Source: JAEUIG01 sp046349775
Lineage (GTDB): Bacteria; Planctomycetota; Planctomycetia; Planctomycetales; Planctomycetaceae
Reading direction: 5' to 3'
DNA: 57,618 nucleotides
Assembly: GCA_046349775.1 (NCBI GenBank)
Contig: JAXMBS010000034.1
Location: 1-57,618 of the forward strand
Shown: piece by piece, positions 9,236-17,442 of the stretch
Position numbering within the stretch: position 1 is the first letter of the stretch
Layout: every line of letters begins with the position of its first letter
Translations under genes and position numbers: made by a program
Notes under the pieces: model-generated
What the model was told of the DNA's origin: nothing
Seen by the model: the letters and a program-made list of their open reading frames with translations, nothing else
Databases searched by the model: none

Positions 9236-10492
9236 TTATCCGAGCGCTGTCCGCAGGCTCGACGCCAGCCGATCGACGTCTTCCGGCCTGTTGTACACGT
9301 GACATCCGGTCCGGAAGTCGATTCCGCCGTGGTGCACGGTCTTGATGACGATCTTATCCTTCGCAAACTGTTCGTTCACTTTCGCGTGCTGGCTCTGGTC
9401 TTTGATCGTGAAGCACACCAGGTGCGATGCCAGCGGGCTGCCCGGCGGCGGGCTGTTGATCGTCACTCCCTTCTGGGCCGCCAGCGCCGCGTACAACTGC
9501 TCGCGGAACCGCATGATCCGGTCGTGGACAGCGGCCTGACCGAGGCTGTTTGCCCACTGCACGGCCGCTGCCAGCCCAAGGACCGCCGCGGCGTCGATCG
9601 TGCCTCCGATCGCCGTGTACACGCCGAATCCATCGTCCAGCCGCATCGGCGTAATCTGCTCCCGGGCGCGCTCGCTGATGTAGAGCAGCCCGGTTCCCTT
9701 GGGGCCCAGCAGCCACTTGTGGCCACTGGTGGCATAGGCGTCGCAACCCAGTTCTTTCACATTGATCGGCAGGGCGCCGGTCGATTGCGCGCCGTCCGCC
9801 ACCAGCAGACACTTGTGCTTGTGGGCCAGTTCCGACAACCGCGCGATCGGTGTCTGCACGCCGCTGCTGAACGTGACGACGCTCACGCTGATGACGCGCG
9901 TCTTGGGCGTCATCGCCGCCTTAAACCGGTCGACGATCTGGTCCGCCGACTCCGGAGGCGCGGGAATCTCCGCCTTGTCGATGATGACGCGCTGCTTCTT
10001 TGCCAGGAACTCCCAGCACCGCCGGCCGCCCCCATGTTCATGGTCGCTGGTCAGCACGTGATCCCCGGGCTTCAGATCCAGTCCTTCGGCGACCAGGTTC
10101 ATCCCGTCCGTGGTGTTCCGCGTCAGCAGCACTTCATCCAGCTTGCACGCCAACAAGTCGGCAAAGACCTGCCGCGACTTCTCCGCCTCATTAAGCACAT
10201 CGCCGAAACCCTGCGCGACCGGGTTCACTTCGATCCGCTGCGTCGCAGCGCGTATGGCGTCCAATGCCTGTTGTGGCGTCGCACCCAGCGAGCCGGTGTT
10301 CAAAAACGCGATTTCCGGGTCCAATTGGAACTGGGAGCGGATTTGATTCCAGTCGGCGGGCTTGCCGCTCGGCGCTGCCGCCGAAACTTTCGCCGGAGCC
10401 GCCAGGGCCAAGCCCGCGGCTGTGCCACCGAGCGCGAGCAGTGTTTCCCGTCGTGTCAGCCGCGGATTTCTAATCATGAGAGTCGTCTTCAA
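9236..10492 (-). CDS. Class V aminotransferase-fold PLP enzyme, Tat-exported, second copy
   Basis: A complete 418-residue paralogue of the partial gene at the window start. Leader: LTRRETLLALGGTAAGLALAA (about 13-33), a Tat-type signal. FLNTGSLGATP marks the small-domain start, DHEHGGG sits in the cofactor region, VADGAQSTGALP holds the aspartate that pairs with the pyridine nitrogen, and SGHKWLLGPKGTG holds the PLP lysine. The C-terminus has HHGGIDFRTGCHVYN, like the isopenicillin N epimerase group. A cofactor-loaded enzyme is a sensible Tat cargo. It begins the minus-strand set aminotransferase, cutC, glycosylasparaginase. The substrate is unknown. Confidence 0.93.
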   Translation of the reverse strand: MKTTLMIRNPRLTRRETLLALGGTAAGLALAAPAKVSAAAPSGKPADWNQIRSQFQLDPEIAFLNTGSLGATPQQALDAIRAATQRIEVNPVAQGFGDVLNEAEKSRQVFADLLACKLDEVLLTRNTTDGMNLVAEGLDLKPGDHVLTSDHEHGGGRRCWEFLAKKQRVIIDKAEIPAPPESADQIVDRFKAAMTPKTRVISVSVVTFSSGVQTPIARLSELAHKHKCLLVADGAQSTGALPINVKELGCDAYATSGHKWLLGPKGTGLLYISERAREQITPMRLDDGFGVYTAIGGTIDAAAVLGLAAAVQWANSLGQAAVHDRIMRFREQLYAALAAQKGVTINSPPPGSPLASHLVCFTIKDQSQHAKVNEQFAKDKIVIKTVHHGGIDFRTGCHVYNRPEDVDRLASSLRTALG

Positions 10493-10801
10493 GAATTGGA
10501 TCTGTCGGGAGGGGCGCCCGCGATTGAGCGCAGCAGAAATGAATTGCCGAATCGTGAGGTAGGATGCGCTTGCACTTCCGGCAAAATCAAGTGACCACGT
10601 CCACTAGCGGCCCCGTCGAAGCGCATCCTCAGGACGTAAGTCCGAAAGTGGACCGTCGCGAGTGACAGCAAGCAGCGTCGCGAATGGTCATTCCCGCCAC
10701 CTCGAACAATGGTCTACGGCTCAACTCACCGGAACGTTGATTGCTGATTGACTGATACATCGTGCGTCGCACATCGCAACGCGAGAGAGCATGCCAGCCG
10801 C

Positions 10802-10830
10802 TTGACAGTCCGGGGTCAGCTTCCTATCTT
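10802..10830 (+). promoter_or_regulatory. Strong sigma-70-type promoter for the nusA-infB-rbfA operon
   Basis: TTGACA (consensus), 17-base spacer, TATCTT. Transcription would start near 10837, leaving a leader of about 465 bases before nusA. Confidence 0.65.
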
Positions 10831-11148
10831 TAACCGACTCAGTCGCTTCGAGTTGGGCGAAATCCGGCGTTCGGCGTGCGTAACTCCAGTTGCCGCCGTC
10901 GGATCGGCTTATTTGAAGACTGAAACCAGGAGAGTGGAAGCACGGCCTGCGCTGCGGCCGCGCGTCAGAGTGAACTTTGACGCTGCGGGTCGACGTGCGA
11001 CCGCGTGATTTGAGGCTGCTCATGTAAGTGTAAGCGTACCTACAGAGACAGGCCGGTGCTCCGCAACTTCCTGCGGAGGGTGGCGCGCCAAGGGCGCGTG
11101 ACCTTCCGCTGCTGCGGATGTTTTTGTCCCGGCCGTGGCGGCGGAATG

Positions 11149-11174
11149 AGTGGGACTTAGGGCCCACTTTTTTT
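11149..11174 (+). terminator. Intrinsic-terminator-like hairpin in the nusA leader (possible attenuator)
   Basis: AGTGGG (11149-11154) pairs with CCCACT (11163-11168) around an 8-base loop, and the second arm runs into seven T residues (11168-11174). It lies about 130 bases before nusA and no other gene needs it as an end, so it either ends a small RNA or attenuates the operon. Confidence 0.6.
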
Positions 11175-11248
11175 GTCGACATTGCCGGGTCAGAGAGACA
11201 GGTCGGACAGCCACTTTGTGCACAGCCGGAGTCGCCGGTGAGGTCGCG

Positions 11249-11305
11249 ATGTGCGACACACCGGAGTTCGTGCGGCGCCTTGGAGACGACGGCAGGACGT
11301 CATGA
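11249..11305 (+). CDS. Candidate 18-codon leader ORF overlapping the nusA start
   Basis: ATG at 11249 follows GGTGAGG with 5-base spacing, a better ribosome site than nusA's own. It encodes MCDTPEFVRRLGDDGRTS, and its TGA overlaps the nusA ATG as ATGA. This would couple nusA translation to the leader. It is short enough to be chance; no homologue is known to me. Confidence 0.35.
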   Translation: MCDTPEFVRRLGDDGRTS

Positions 11306-12870
11306 ACAGCATCGAAGTCCTCAGAATTGTCGACGCGATTCATCGCGACAAGAACATCGACAAGGAGATTGTGTTCGAAGGCATCGAGCAGGCCATTCTC
11401 TCGGCCGCCAAGAAACACTACGGCGAGGAACGGGACGTCGTGGCCGTTATCGACCGGGTCTCCGGCCAGTCGTCGGTGAAACTTGAAGGACAGGAAATCC
11501 CGCAGGAGGAGATGGACCTGCTGGGACGCATTGCCGCTCAAACCGCCAAGCAGGTGTTGATCCAGAAAGTCCGCGAAGCGGAACGGGACGCTCTCTACGA
11601 CGAGTTCAACGCGCAGCGTCACGACCTCGTCAACGGCACTGTGACGCGCATCGACCACGGCGTGGCGATCGTGAACCTCGGCAAGGTGGAGGCGCTCCTC
11701 CCCAAGAGCGAACAGATTCCGGGCGAACAGCACCGCGTCAACGAACGCGTGCGGGCGGTGGTTCTCGAAGTCCGCAAGGTGGGCAGCCGGATCAAGGTGA
11801 TTCTGTCGCGGACACATCCCGAACTGGTTCGCCGGCTGTTCGAAGTGGAAATCCCCGAAGTCGCCGACCAGGTCATCAAGGTCCAGTCGCTGGCCCGCGA
11901 GGCGGGATACCGCTCGAAAGTGGCCGTCTCGTGCTTCGACAACAGCATCGACGCTGTCGGCGCCTGCGTCGGGGTGCGCGGCTCGCGGATTCGCAGCATC
12001 GTCGATGAACTGGCGGGCGAGCGGATCGATATCGTTCGCTGGAACGACTCGCTGCAGGTGCTGATCCCCAACGCCCTGCAGCCGGCGGAGGTGGAAGACG
12101 TCATCCTCTGCCCGATGCTGGGACGCGTCATCGTGCTCGTCAAAGAAGACCAGTTGTCACTGGCAATCGGCAAAAAGGGGCAGAACGTGCGGCTGGCGTC
12201 GAAGCTGGTCGGCTGGGACATCGAGGTCATGACCCGCGAAGAGCTGGACGAACAGCTCGACCGGTCGGTGGCTGCGTTTTCCGTCGTGCCTCACATTACC
12301 GAAGAACTGGCGGAAGTCCTGGTGTCGCAGGGCTTCTTCAGCTTTGACGATTTGTCGGTCATCGAGCCGGACCAGTTGGCCGAACTCGGCAGCCTCACTG
12401 AGGAACAATGCGACGAAATCGTCGCGTATGCGGACGTTGAAAGCGAGCGCGAGGAGCGCGAAGCGGACATCAAGAAGGAACAAGCGCGGCTGGCGCGGCT
12501 GGCGGCGGCGGCCGAGGCCGCGGAGGCGGCTCACAATGCCGCTACGGATGCGGCCCAGGCGAAGGCAGGCGGCGAGGACGAACAGGCCGGCGGCGATGTC
12601 CCGGCCGACAGCCACGATGCCGAGCTCGCCCGCGAGGTCGCGGCGGACGTCAGCTTGGCGGATCACGACGTCGTGAGCGTCGAAGCGGAAGCGACCGGAG
12701 AGGAAGAGACGATTCGAGCGGCCGAAGCCGATGGCGCCCAGGTCAGCGACGCGCGCGACGATTTGGCAGCGATCGGACTGGCGACGTCAGCGGACACCGA
12801 GCGAGACGACTCGCCGGTGGAGCATCTGGCGTCGGACGAGGAGCAAGATTCGGCGGCCGCCGGAAATTAA
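11302..12870 (+). CDS. nusA: Transcription termination/antitermination factor NusA
   Basis: A 522-residue NusA that binds RNA polymerase and nascent RNA to control pausing, termination and antitermination. Order of parts: N-terminal polymerase-binding domain (1-105), S1 domain (about 107-177, NGTVTRIDHGVAIVNLG), KH1 (about 200-270, GVRGSRIRSIVDELAGERID), KH2 (about 280-345, LSLAIGKKGQNVRLASKL), then one helix-hairpin-helix/acidic-repeat-like unit (about 355-405). The last 110 residues are alanine/glutamate/aspartate-rich low complexity, longer than in most NusA proteins. The ATG at 11302 is chosen because translation then begins MNSIEVLRIVDAI, the normal NusA start. It heads the infB operon. 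Confidence 0.97.
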   Translation: MNSIEVLRIVDAIHRDKNIDKEIVFEGIEQAILSAAKKHYGEERDVVAVIDRVSGQSSVKLEGQEIPQEEMDLLGRIAAQTAKQVLIQKVREAERDALYDEFNAQRHDLVNGTVTRIDHGVAIVNLGKVEALLPKSEQIPGEQHRVNERVRAVVLEVRKVGSRIKVILSRTHPELVRRLFEVEIPEVADQVIKVQSLAREAGYRSKVAVSCFDNSIDAVGACVGVRGSRIRSIVDELAGERIDIVRWNDSLQVLIPNALQPAEVEDVILCPMLGRVIVLVKEDQLSLAIGKKGQNVRLASKLVGWDIEVMTREELDEQLDRSVAAFSVVPHITEELAEVLVSQGFFSFDDLSVIEPDQLAELGSLTEEQCDEIVAYADVESEREEREADIKKEQARLARLAAAAEAAEAAHNAATDAAQAKAGGEDEQAGGDVPADSHDAELAREVAADVSLADHDVVSVEAEATGEEETIRAAEADGAQVSDARDDLAAIGLATSADTERDDSPVEHLASDEEQDSAAAGN

Positions 12871-13012
12871 GGGGTGTGCCAGGGAACCGGCGGCCGCGCA
12901 AGTGGAACCGGTGGCGAATGGAGTGTGGGGGGGCAGGCGAGTTCACTGTCCCGTATCAGGACGAACCGCATGAACTGAACCGGACGTACAGGCGAGAACC
13001 GCGAGGCTTGGT

Positions 13013-15760
13013 TTGAACGAGAAGATTCGCATCTTCAAATTGTCGAAGGAGCTGGGGATCGACAGCAAGGAGTTGATCCAGCACTGCAACGACGCAGGGC
13101 TGGACGTCAAGTCCTCGTCGCTCGCCAGCATTACGCCCGACGAGCGGGACGTGCTGATGGCGCACCTGGCCAAGGTGCGCGCGCCGGCGGCAACGGCGAA
13201 AGGGGAAGATGCCAGTACGCCGACGCGTGAGGCGGCGGTCGATCGTTCCGCGAAGGTCCGGCAGATCCGCACCCTGGGCCCGCTGGGTGGGACGATGCGG
13301 CGGCGCACGCGCGGCGACGAGGAAGAAACGCCCAGTGGCGACACGGCGACAGCGGTCATCTCCCCGGCGGAGCCTGTCGATGGGACCGAGCCCGCACCGG
13401 CGGTCGAACCGGAAGTGGACGCCATCGACGAAGACGAGGTCGAGAGGGCACCCGCTCCTGTGGCGGATGCGGAAGCACCGCCAGCGGAGAAAAAGGGGGG
13501 ATCGACGATATCGCGGGCCGACTATGTCGCGCCGACCGGCGGTTCAGGGCTGGCCGGCATCCGGGAGATGAAACCGCGCGGGTCCATTCGCGAACTGGAA
13601 AGCAAGACTCGCCGAGAACGTCCCAAGAAAGCCCCGGCGCTGCCGAGCGTCGCCACCCCCACTTTCAAGGCGCCCACTGCTCCGGTCAAGACCGAGGGGC
13701 CTGCTCAGAAACCGGAAGTTCGGCTGACGGCCGACCTCCTGAAGAAGTCCAGCCCCCTCGCGAGCATCCTGAAGAAGCACAAGGATGAAGGCAAGAAGCC
13801 CAAGCCGCTGGTTGAAGAGGAAGAGGCGGGCGAAGCGAAGGGGAAAACCCGCGCGTTGGGGTTGGCCGAGGGGCGCGATATCCGGCGAAAGAAGCGGCAG
13901 CGGACGCGCGATTCAGAAGACGATTCCGAAACGTCAGGGCCGACGAAACTCCCGAAACGCCATCGACGCTCGGGGCCGGTCGCGCTGAAGACCGCCGCCG
14001 TGGTCTCCATGCCGATGACAGTCCGGGAGTTTTCGGAGGAACTCGGCCGGCCCGCCCGGGACATCATCGGCATCCTGTTCCGCACGGGTCGTGTTGTTAC
14101 GATGAATGACGCGCTGGAGGAGGAGACCGCGCTCGAAGTGGCGCTGGAGCTCGGCATCGACCTGACCATCGAGAAGCCTGCGACGCCCGAGGATTCGTTG
14201 ATGCAGCGCCTGGAACTGAGCGACGAGGAACTCGGCGTGCCTCTGGTGACGCGGCCTCCGATCATTACGATCCTGGGTCACGTCGACCACGGCAAGACGA
14301 CGCTCGTCGACCGCATCCGCTCCAGCAATGTGGTGGCCGGCGAAGCCGGCGGCATCACGCAGCACATCGCCGCATACCAGGTCGAGCACAACGGGCACAA
14401 GCTGACATTCGTAGATACACCCGGCCACGCGGCGTTCGGCGAAATGCGGGCCCGCGGCGCAAATGTCACCGACATCATCGTGCTGGTCGTGGCGGCGGAC
14501 GACGGCGTCATGCCGCAGACCGTCGAATGTATCAGCCACGCGAAGGCAGCCGGCGTGCCGATCGTGGTGGCGATGAACAAGACGGACTTGCCCGGCGTCG
14601 ACCAGCAGCGGGTTCTCACCGGCCTGTCGCAGCACGAGATTCTGCCGGTCGAGTGGGGGGGCGATACCGAGGTCGTGCGGATTTCGGCCCTCAAGGGGAC
14701 CGGCGTCGACAACCTGCTGGAAACCCTGCTGCTGACCGCCGAACTGAACGAGTTGACGGCGCCCGCCGATGTGCCGGCAGAGGGCGTCTGTCTCGAAGCG
14801 TTTCGTGATGAAGGACTCGGCCCGCTGGCCTGGCTGATCGTGCGCCGCGGTACGCTCCGGGTGGGCGACGTCGTGGTCTGCGGGGGATCGTTCGGCCGCG
14901 TCCGCGCCATGTACAACGACCGTGGCGGTGAGGTGACCGAAGCCGGACCGTCAACCCCCGTGAAGGTCGCGGGACTCAATCAGGTTCCGCAGGCCGGAGA
15001 TCATTTCTTCGGCATGCCCACGCTGGAGGCAGCCCGCGAGGCTGCGGAGTCGCGGCTGACGCGCGGCCGGACGGAACTGCTCACCGGTCGCGGCGGCCCG
15101 CGCTCGCTCGAAGAATTCTTCGCCGACCGCGACGGGTCGGTCCGCACTCTGCCCTTGATCCTCAAAGCCGACACGCCCGGATCGATCGAAGCGCTCCGTG
15201 GCGAACTCGAGAAGTTCGAACACCCTGAAGTGAAGGTCAAGATTCTGCACTACGGCGTTGGCGGCGTGAACGAGAGCGACGTGACCCTGGCGGCGTCGGC
15301 CGGCGCGATTGTCATCGCATTTCACGTCGTCGCCGAAGACCGCGCCCAGTCGCTGGCCGACCGGGAAGGCGTGCAGATTCGCCGCTACGACATCATCTAC
15401 AACCTGACCGACGACATTAAGAAGTCGCTCGAGGGCCTCCTCCGCCCCGAACGCGTCGAAGTCGCCACCGGTCGGGCATTCGTGCTGCGGACGTTCCCGA
15501 TCAGCCGCATCGGCACCATTGCCGGCTGCCGCGTTATGAGCGGAACCATCGAACGGACGAACCGCGTCCACGTGATCCGCGACCAGACCGTGCTGAATGA
15601 CTATGCGATCGCGTCACTGAAGCGCGAGAAAGACGATGCGCGCGAGGTCCGGGAAGGCATGGAGTGCGGCATTCGACTTGACGGATTCAACGACGTGAAA
15701 GAGGGAGACCTGCTGGAGGCCTATCGCATCGAGGAACGCAAACGCACACTCGACGAATAA
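13013..15760 (+). CDS. infB: Translation initiation factor IF-2
   Basis: A 915-residue GTPase that delivers initiator tRNA to the ribosome. It uses a TTG start; GAGG stands 6 bases upstream, and the first residues (MNEKIRIFKLSKELGIDSKELI) form the usual IF2 N-terminal subdomain. A long charged linker follows (about 50-330), then a second IF2_N unit (about 337-395, MTVREFSEELGRPARDI). The G domain begins near 415: GHVDHGKT (about 422), GGITQHI, DTPGHAAF (about 467), NKTD (about 522). The C-terminal domains include GSIEAL and the final IRLDGFNDVKEGD. It sits 142 bp after nusA and 73 bp before rbfA. Confidence 0.97.
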   Translation: MNEKIRIFKLSKELGIDSKELIQHCNDAGLDVKSSSLASITPDERDVLMAHLAKVRAPAATAKGEDASTPTREAAVDRSAKVRQIRTLGPLGGTMRRRTRGDEEETPSGDTATAVISPAEPVDGTEPAPAVEPEVDAIDEDEVERAPAPVADAEAPPAEKKGGSTISRADYVAPTGGSGLAGIREMKPRGSIRELESKTRRERPKKAPALPSVATPTFKAPTAPVKTEGPAQKPEVRLTADLLKKSSPLASILKKHKDEGKKPKPLVEEEEAGEAKGKTRALGLAEGRDIRRKKRQRTRDSEDDSETSGPTKLPKRHRRSGPVALKTAAVVSMPMTVREFSEELGRPARDIIGILFRTGRVVTMNDALEEETALEVALELGIDLTIEKPATPEDSLMQRLELSDEELGVPLVTRPPIITILGHVDHGKTTLVDRIRSSNVVAGEAGGITQHIAAYQVEHNGHKLTFVDTPGHAAFGEMRARGANVTDIIVLVVAADDGVMPQTVECISHAKAAGVPIVVAMNKTDLPGVDQQRVLTGLSQHEILPVEWGGDTEVVRISALKGTGVDNLLETLLLTAELNELTAPADVPAEGVCLEAFRDEGLGPLAWLIVRRGTLRVGDVVVCGGSFGRVRAMYNDRGGEVTEAGPSTPVKVAGLNQVPQAGDHFFGMPTLEAAREAAESRLTRGRTELLTGRGGPRSLEEFFADRDGSVRTLPLILKADTPGSIEALRGELEKFEHPEVKVKILHYGVGGVNESDVTLAASAGAIVIAFHVVAEDRAQSLADREGVQIRRYDIIYNLTDDIKKSLEGLLRPERVEVATGRAFVLRTFPISRIGTIAGCRVMSGTIERTNRVHVIRDQTVLNDYAIASLKREKDDAREVREGMECGIRLDGFNDVKEGDLLEAYRIEERKRTLDE

Positions 15761-15833
15761 GTTCCGGCTCGGCAAACGACCGCAATGGTTGCCAGCCCCG
15801 TCCAGCTCCCGGCTTAACGGATAGCAGCGCTGC

Positions 15834-16274
15834 ATGAGCACCCGCCGCAATGCGAAGATCGCCCAGGCCATTCGCCAGGTGGTGAGCTCCGTTATTCTCT
15901 TTGAATTGCGCGATCCGCGCATCGCGCAGGTTACTGTGCTCGGCACGGAAGTGGCCGAAGACCTGCGCAGTGCGAAGGTCTTCGTGTCGGTAATGGGGTC
16001 CGATTCCGCTCAGCGCCTGGCCGTGCAGGGGCTCAACGCCGCGCGGGGCTTCATTCAATCGCGGATCGCCGACGAACTGAAACTTCGGCAGACCCCGATC
16101 CTGAGCTTTGTTCTCGATCAGGGAATCAAGCACAGCATTCAGGTCTCCCGCATGCTGCGCGCAGCGCTCCCCGCGTCGTCGGATCCTGACGGACTCGAAG
16201 ACGGCTTCACGGACGGTGACGAACTCTCGGACGCCGACCGCGTGGCCGCCGACCCAGCCGAGGAGCCGCAATGA
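15834..16274 (+). CDS. rbfA: Ribosome-binding factor A
   Basis: A 146-residue 30S maturation factor needed for 16S rRNA processing, with the KH-like fold. Evidence: STRRNAKIAQAIRQVVSSVI at the start, LRDPRIAQVTVLGTEVAEDLRSAKVFVSV in the core (quoted as family pattern) and TPILSFVLDQGIKHSIQVSRML at the end of the fold. A short acidic tail follows. It is the third gene of the nusA-infB-rbfA operon, and its TGA overlaps the ATG of a small ORF. Confidence 0.95.
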   Translation: MSTRRNAKIAQAIRQVVSSVILFELRDPRIAQVTVLGTEVAEDLRSAKVFVSVMGSDSAQRLAVQGLNAARGFIQSRIADELKLRQTPILSFVLDQGIKHSIQVSRMLRAALPASSDPDGLEDGFTDGDELSDADRVAADPAEEPQ

Positions 16275-16426
16275 CCCGCGCAACCCGTCCTGCCTTCGAG
16301 CAGCAACGTGGTGACCGCAACGGACGCGGCGCCGTCGCCTGCTCGTCCCGCCAAACATTCACGTCGCGCATCGATGCTCCGCGCGACGCTCGCCGCCACC
16401 TCACGCTGCATGGAGCGCATGCATGA
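16271..16426 (+). CDS. Candidate 51-residue ORF bridging rbfA and the endonuclease III-like gene
   Basis: Its ATG overlaps the rbfA stop (ATGA at 16271-16274) and its TGA overlaps the ATG of the next gene (ATGA at 16423-16426), so it would be coupled on both sides. The product is strongly basic and arginine-rich (MTRATRPAFEQQRGDRNGRG at the start), with no recognisable domain. The tight double overlap argues for translation, the odd composition against. It may only serve to carry ribosomes to the downstream gene. Confidence 0.35.
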   Translation: MTRATRPAFEQQRGDRNGRGAVACSSRQTFTSRIDAPRDARRHLTLHGAHA

Positions 16427-17298
16427 CCAGTACCCCGCACCGGAAAATGAAGGCCGCCGACCGCCAGTCCGTGATCCGCCGTGTCACCTCCCTCTTGCAG
16501 AAGCGGTACGGCCGGGCGCTCCCCAAGTCGCAGCGCGACGTGCTGCAGACGATGTTGTTCGCCATCGCGTTGGAAAACACGTCGCACACGGCAGCCGAAA
16601 CCGCGCTCCAGCGGTTGGTCGCCGCGTTTCACGATCTCAACGAGATCCGGGTCAGCTCGATCAACGAACTTGAATCCCTGCTGACCGGCATCCCTGCGCC
16701 CGACTGGAAGGCGCTGCGCATCCGCGAGGCCCTGCAGTACACGTTTGAAAAGCACTACAGCTTTGACCTCGACTCCATCAAGCGGAAAACGATGGACCTG
16801 GCGGAAAAGCAGTTGGAGAAGATCTCGCACTTGTCCGATTTTGCGCGGAACTACGTGCTGCAGCACAGTCTGGGATCGCACGTCGTGCCAATGGATGACG
16901 TCACTCGCGAGGTGGTGCACTGGCTGGGTCTGGCGCCGTACGGGACTGACAACAAGACAACCGGCGAGGAAATTCGGTCGGCGGTTCGTAAGCAGGACGC
17001 ACCCGCGTTCTGCCATCTGCTGCGGGAGCTCGTGACCGACCGCCGATACGCCGGCACGTTTACGCAGGCAACCAGCGGAGCCGTCGACGGAGACGCAGAT
17101 GGCAGCACGGCTGTCGAGCGGCTGAAGCAGCACATGGCGCATCCGCCGCGGGTGGCCAAGAAGCCGGTCAAGAAATCGCGCAAACGTCCGCCGGTGGCGA
17201 GCCGCACGGCGAAACGCAGCCGTGCTGGCAGCGGCACGGTGCACAAACGGGTTAGCAAGCCGAAGTCCGCCGGCGGTTCGCGGCGCGCCGGGCGGTGA
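16423..17298 (+). CDS. Endonuclease III-like HhH-GPD domain protein, probably non-catalytic
   Basis: A 291-residue protein with the helix-hairpin-helix glycosylase fold (about 15-190): RDVLQTMLFAIALENTSHTAA resembles the nuclease III start, and VVPMDDVTREVVHWLGL aligns with the catalytic-aspartate segment VDTHV.R....L. The lysine of the HhH motif (GVGRKTA in Nth) appears replaced (DFARNYVL), and the four-cysteine iron-sulfur loop is absent. From about residue 230 the chain is a lysine/arginine/proline-rich tail that would bind nucleic acid. Its place behind rbfA suggests a DNA- or RNA-binding role tied to the translation operon, but that is inference. Confidence 0.75.
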   Translation: MTSTPHRKMKAADRQSVIRRVTSLLQKRYGRALPKSQRDVLQTMLFAIALENTSHTAAETALQRLVAAFHDLNEIRVSSINELESLLTGIPAPDWKALRIREALQYTFEKHYSFDLDSIKRKTMDLAEKQLEKISHLSDFARNYVLQHSLGSHVVPMDDVTREVVHWLGLAPYGTDNKTTGEEIRSAVRKQDAPAFCHLLRELVTDRRYAGTFTQATSGAVDGDADGSTAVERLKQHMAHPPRVAKKPVKKSRKRPPVASRTAKRSRAGSGTVHKRVSKPKSAGGSRRAGR

Positions 17299-17442
17299 CC
17301 GGACCTCCTCCTGCAGCATCGAGTCGGCGCGCTGCGCTCTTGGTTCGCGGACGGCCTGCAAACTAGAATTCAGCAAGGCGGACGAAGCCCCTGCAGCCCG
17401 GGGACTCGGCCGGCCGCGACAGCTTCGCCAGGAGAGAACACT

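Larger units (their letters stand above)
10493..11301. other. Long leader/intergenic region upstream of nusA
   Basis: About 800 bp without a convincing gene of normal size; no rimP is present, although rimP often precedes nusA elsewhere. It holds a strong promoter (10802-10830), a CTCCGCA/TGCGGAG stem near 11050-11070, a GC-rich stem near 11082-11100, a terminator-like hairpin (11149-11174) and a short ORF (11249-11305) that overlaps nusA. The promoter-to-hairpin segment would make an RNA of about 340 bases. I could not match it to RNase P RNA, tmRNA, 6S or SRP RNA by eye. Confidence 0.6.

Noticed and set aside
9176..10594. A 472-codon open frame on the plus strand opposite the second aminotransferase gene
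   Set aside because: It is antisense to a gene with clear family motifs, has arginine/histidine/leucine-heavy non-protein composition, and such mirror frames are normal at this GC content. The same applies to long antisense frames at 18676-20040, 34428-35636, 46229-47419, 48499-50001, 50014-51372 and 51305-52450.
10837..11174. A known structural RNA (RNase P RNA, tmRNA, 6S, SRP RNA) upstream of nusA
   Set aside because: The size fits RNase P RNA or tmRNA, but I could not find their conserved core words or a tRNA-like end. Left as an unknown leader or small RNA.
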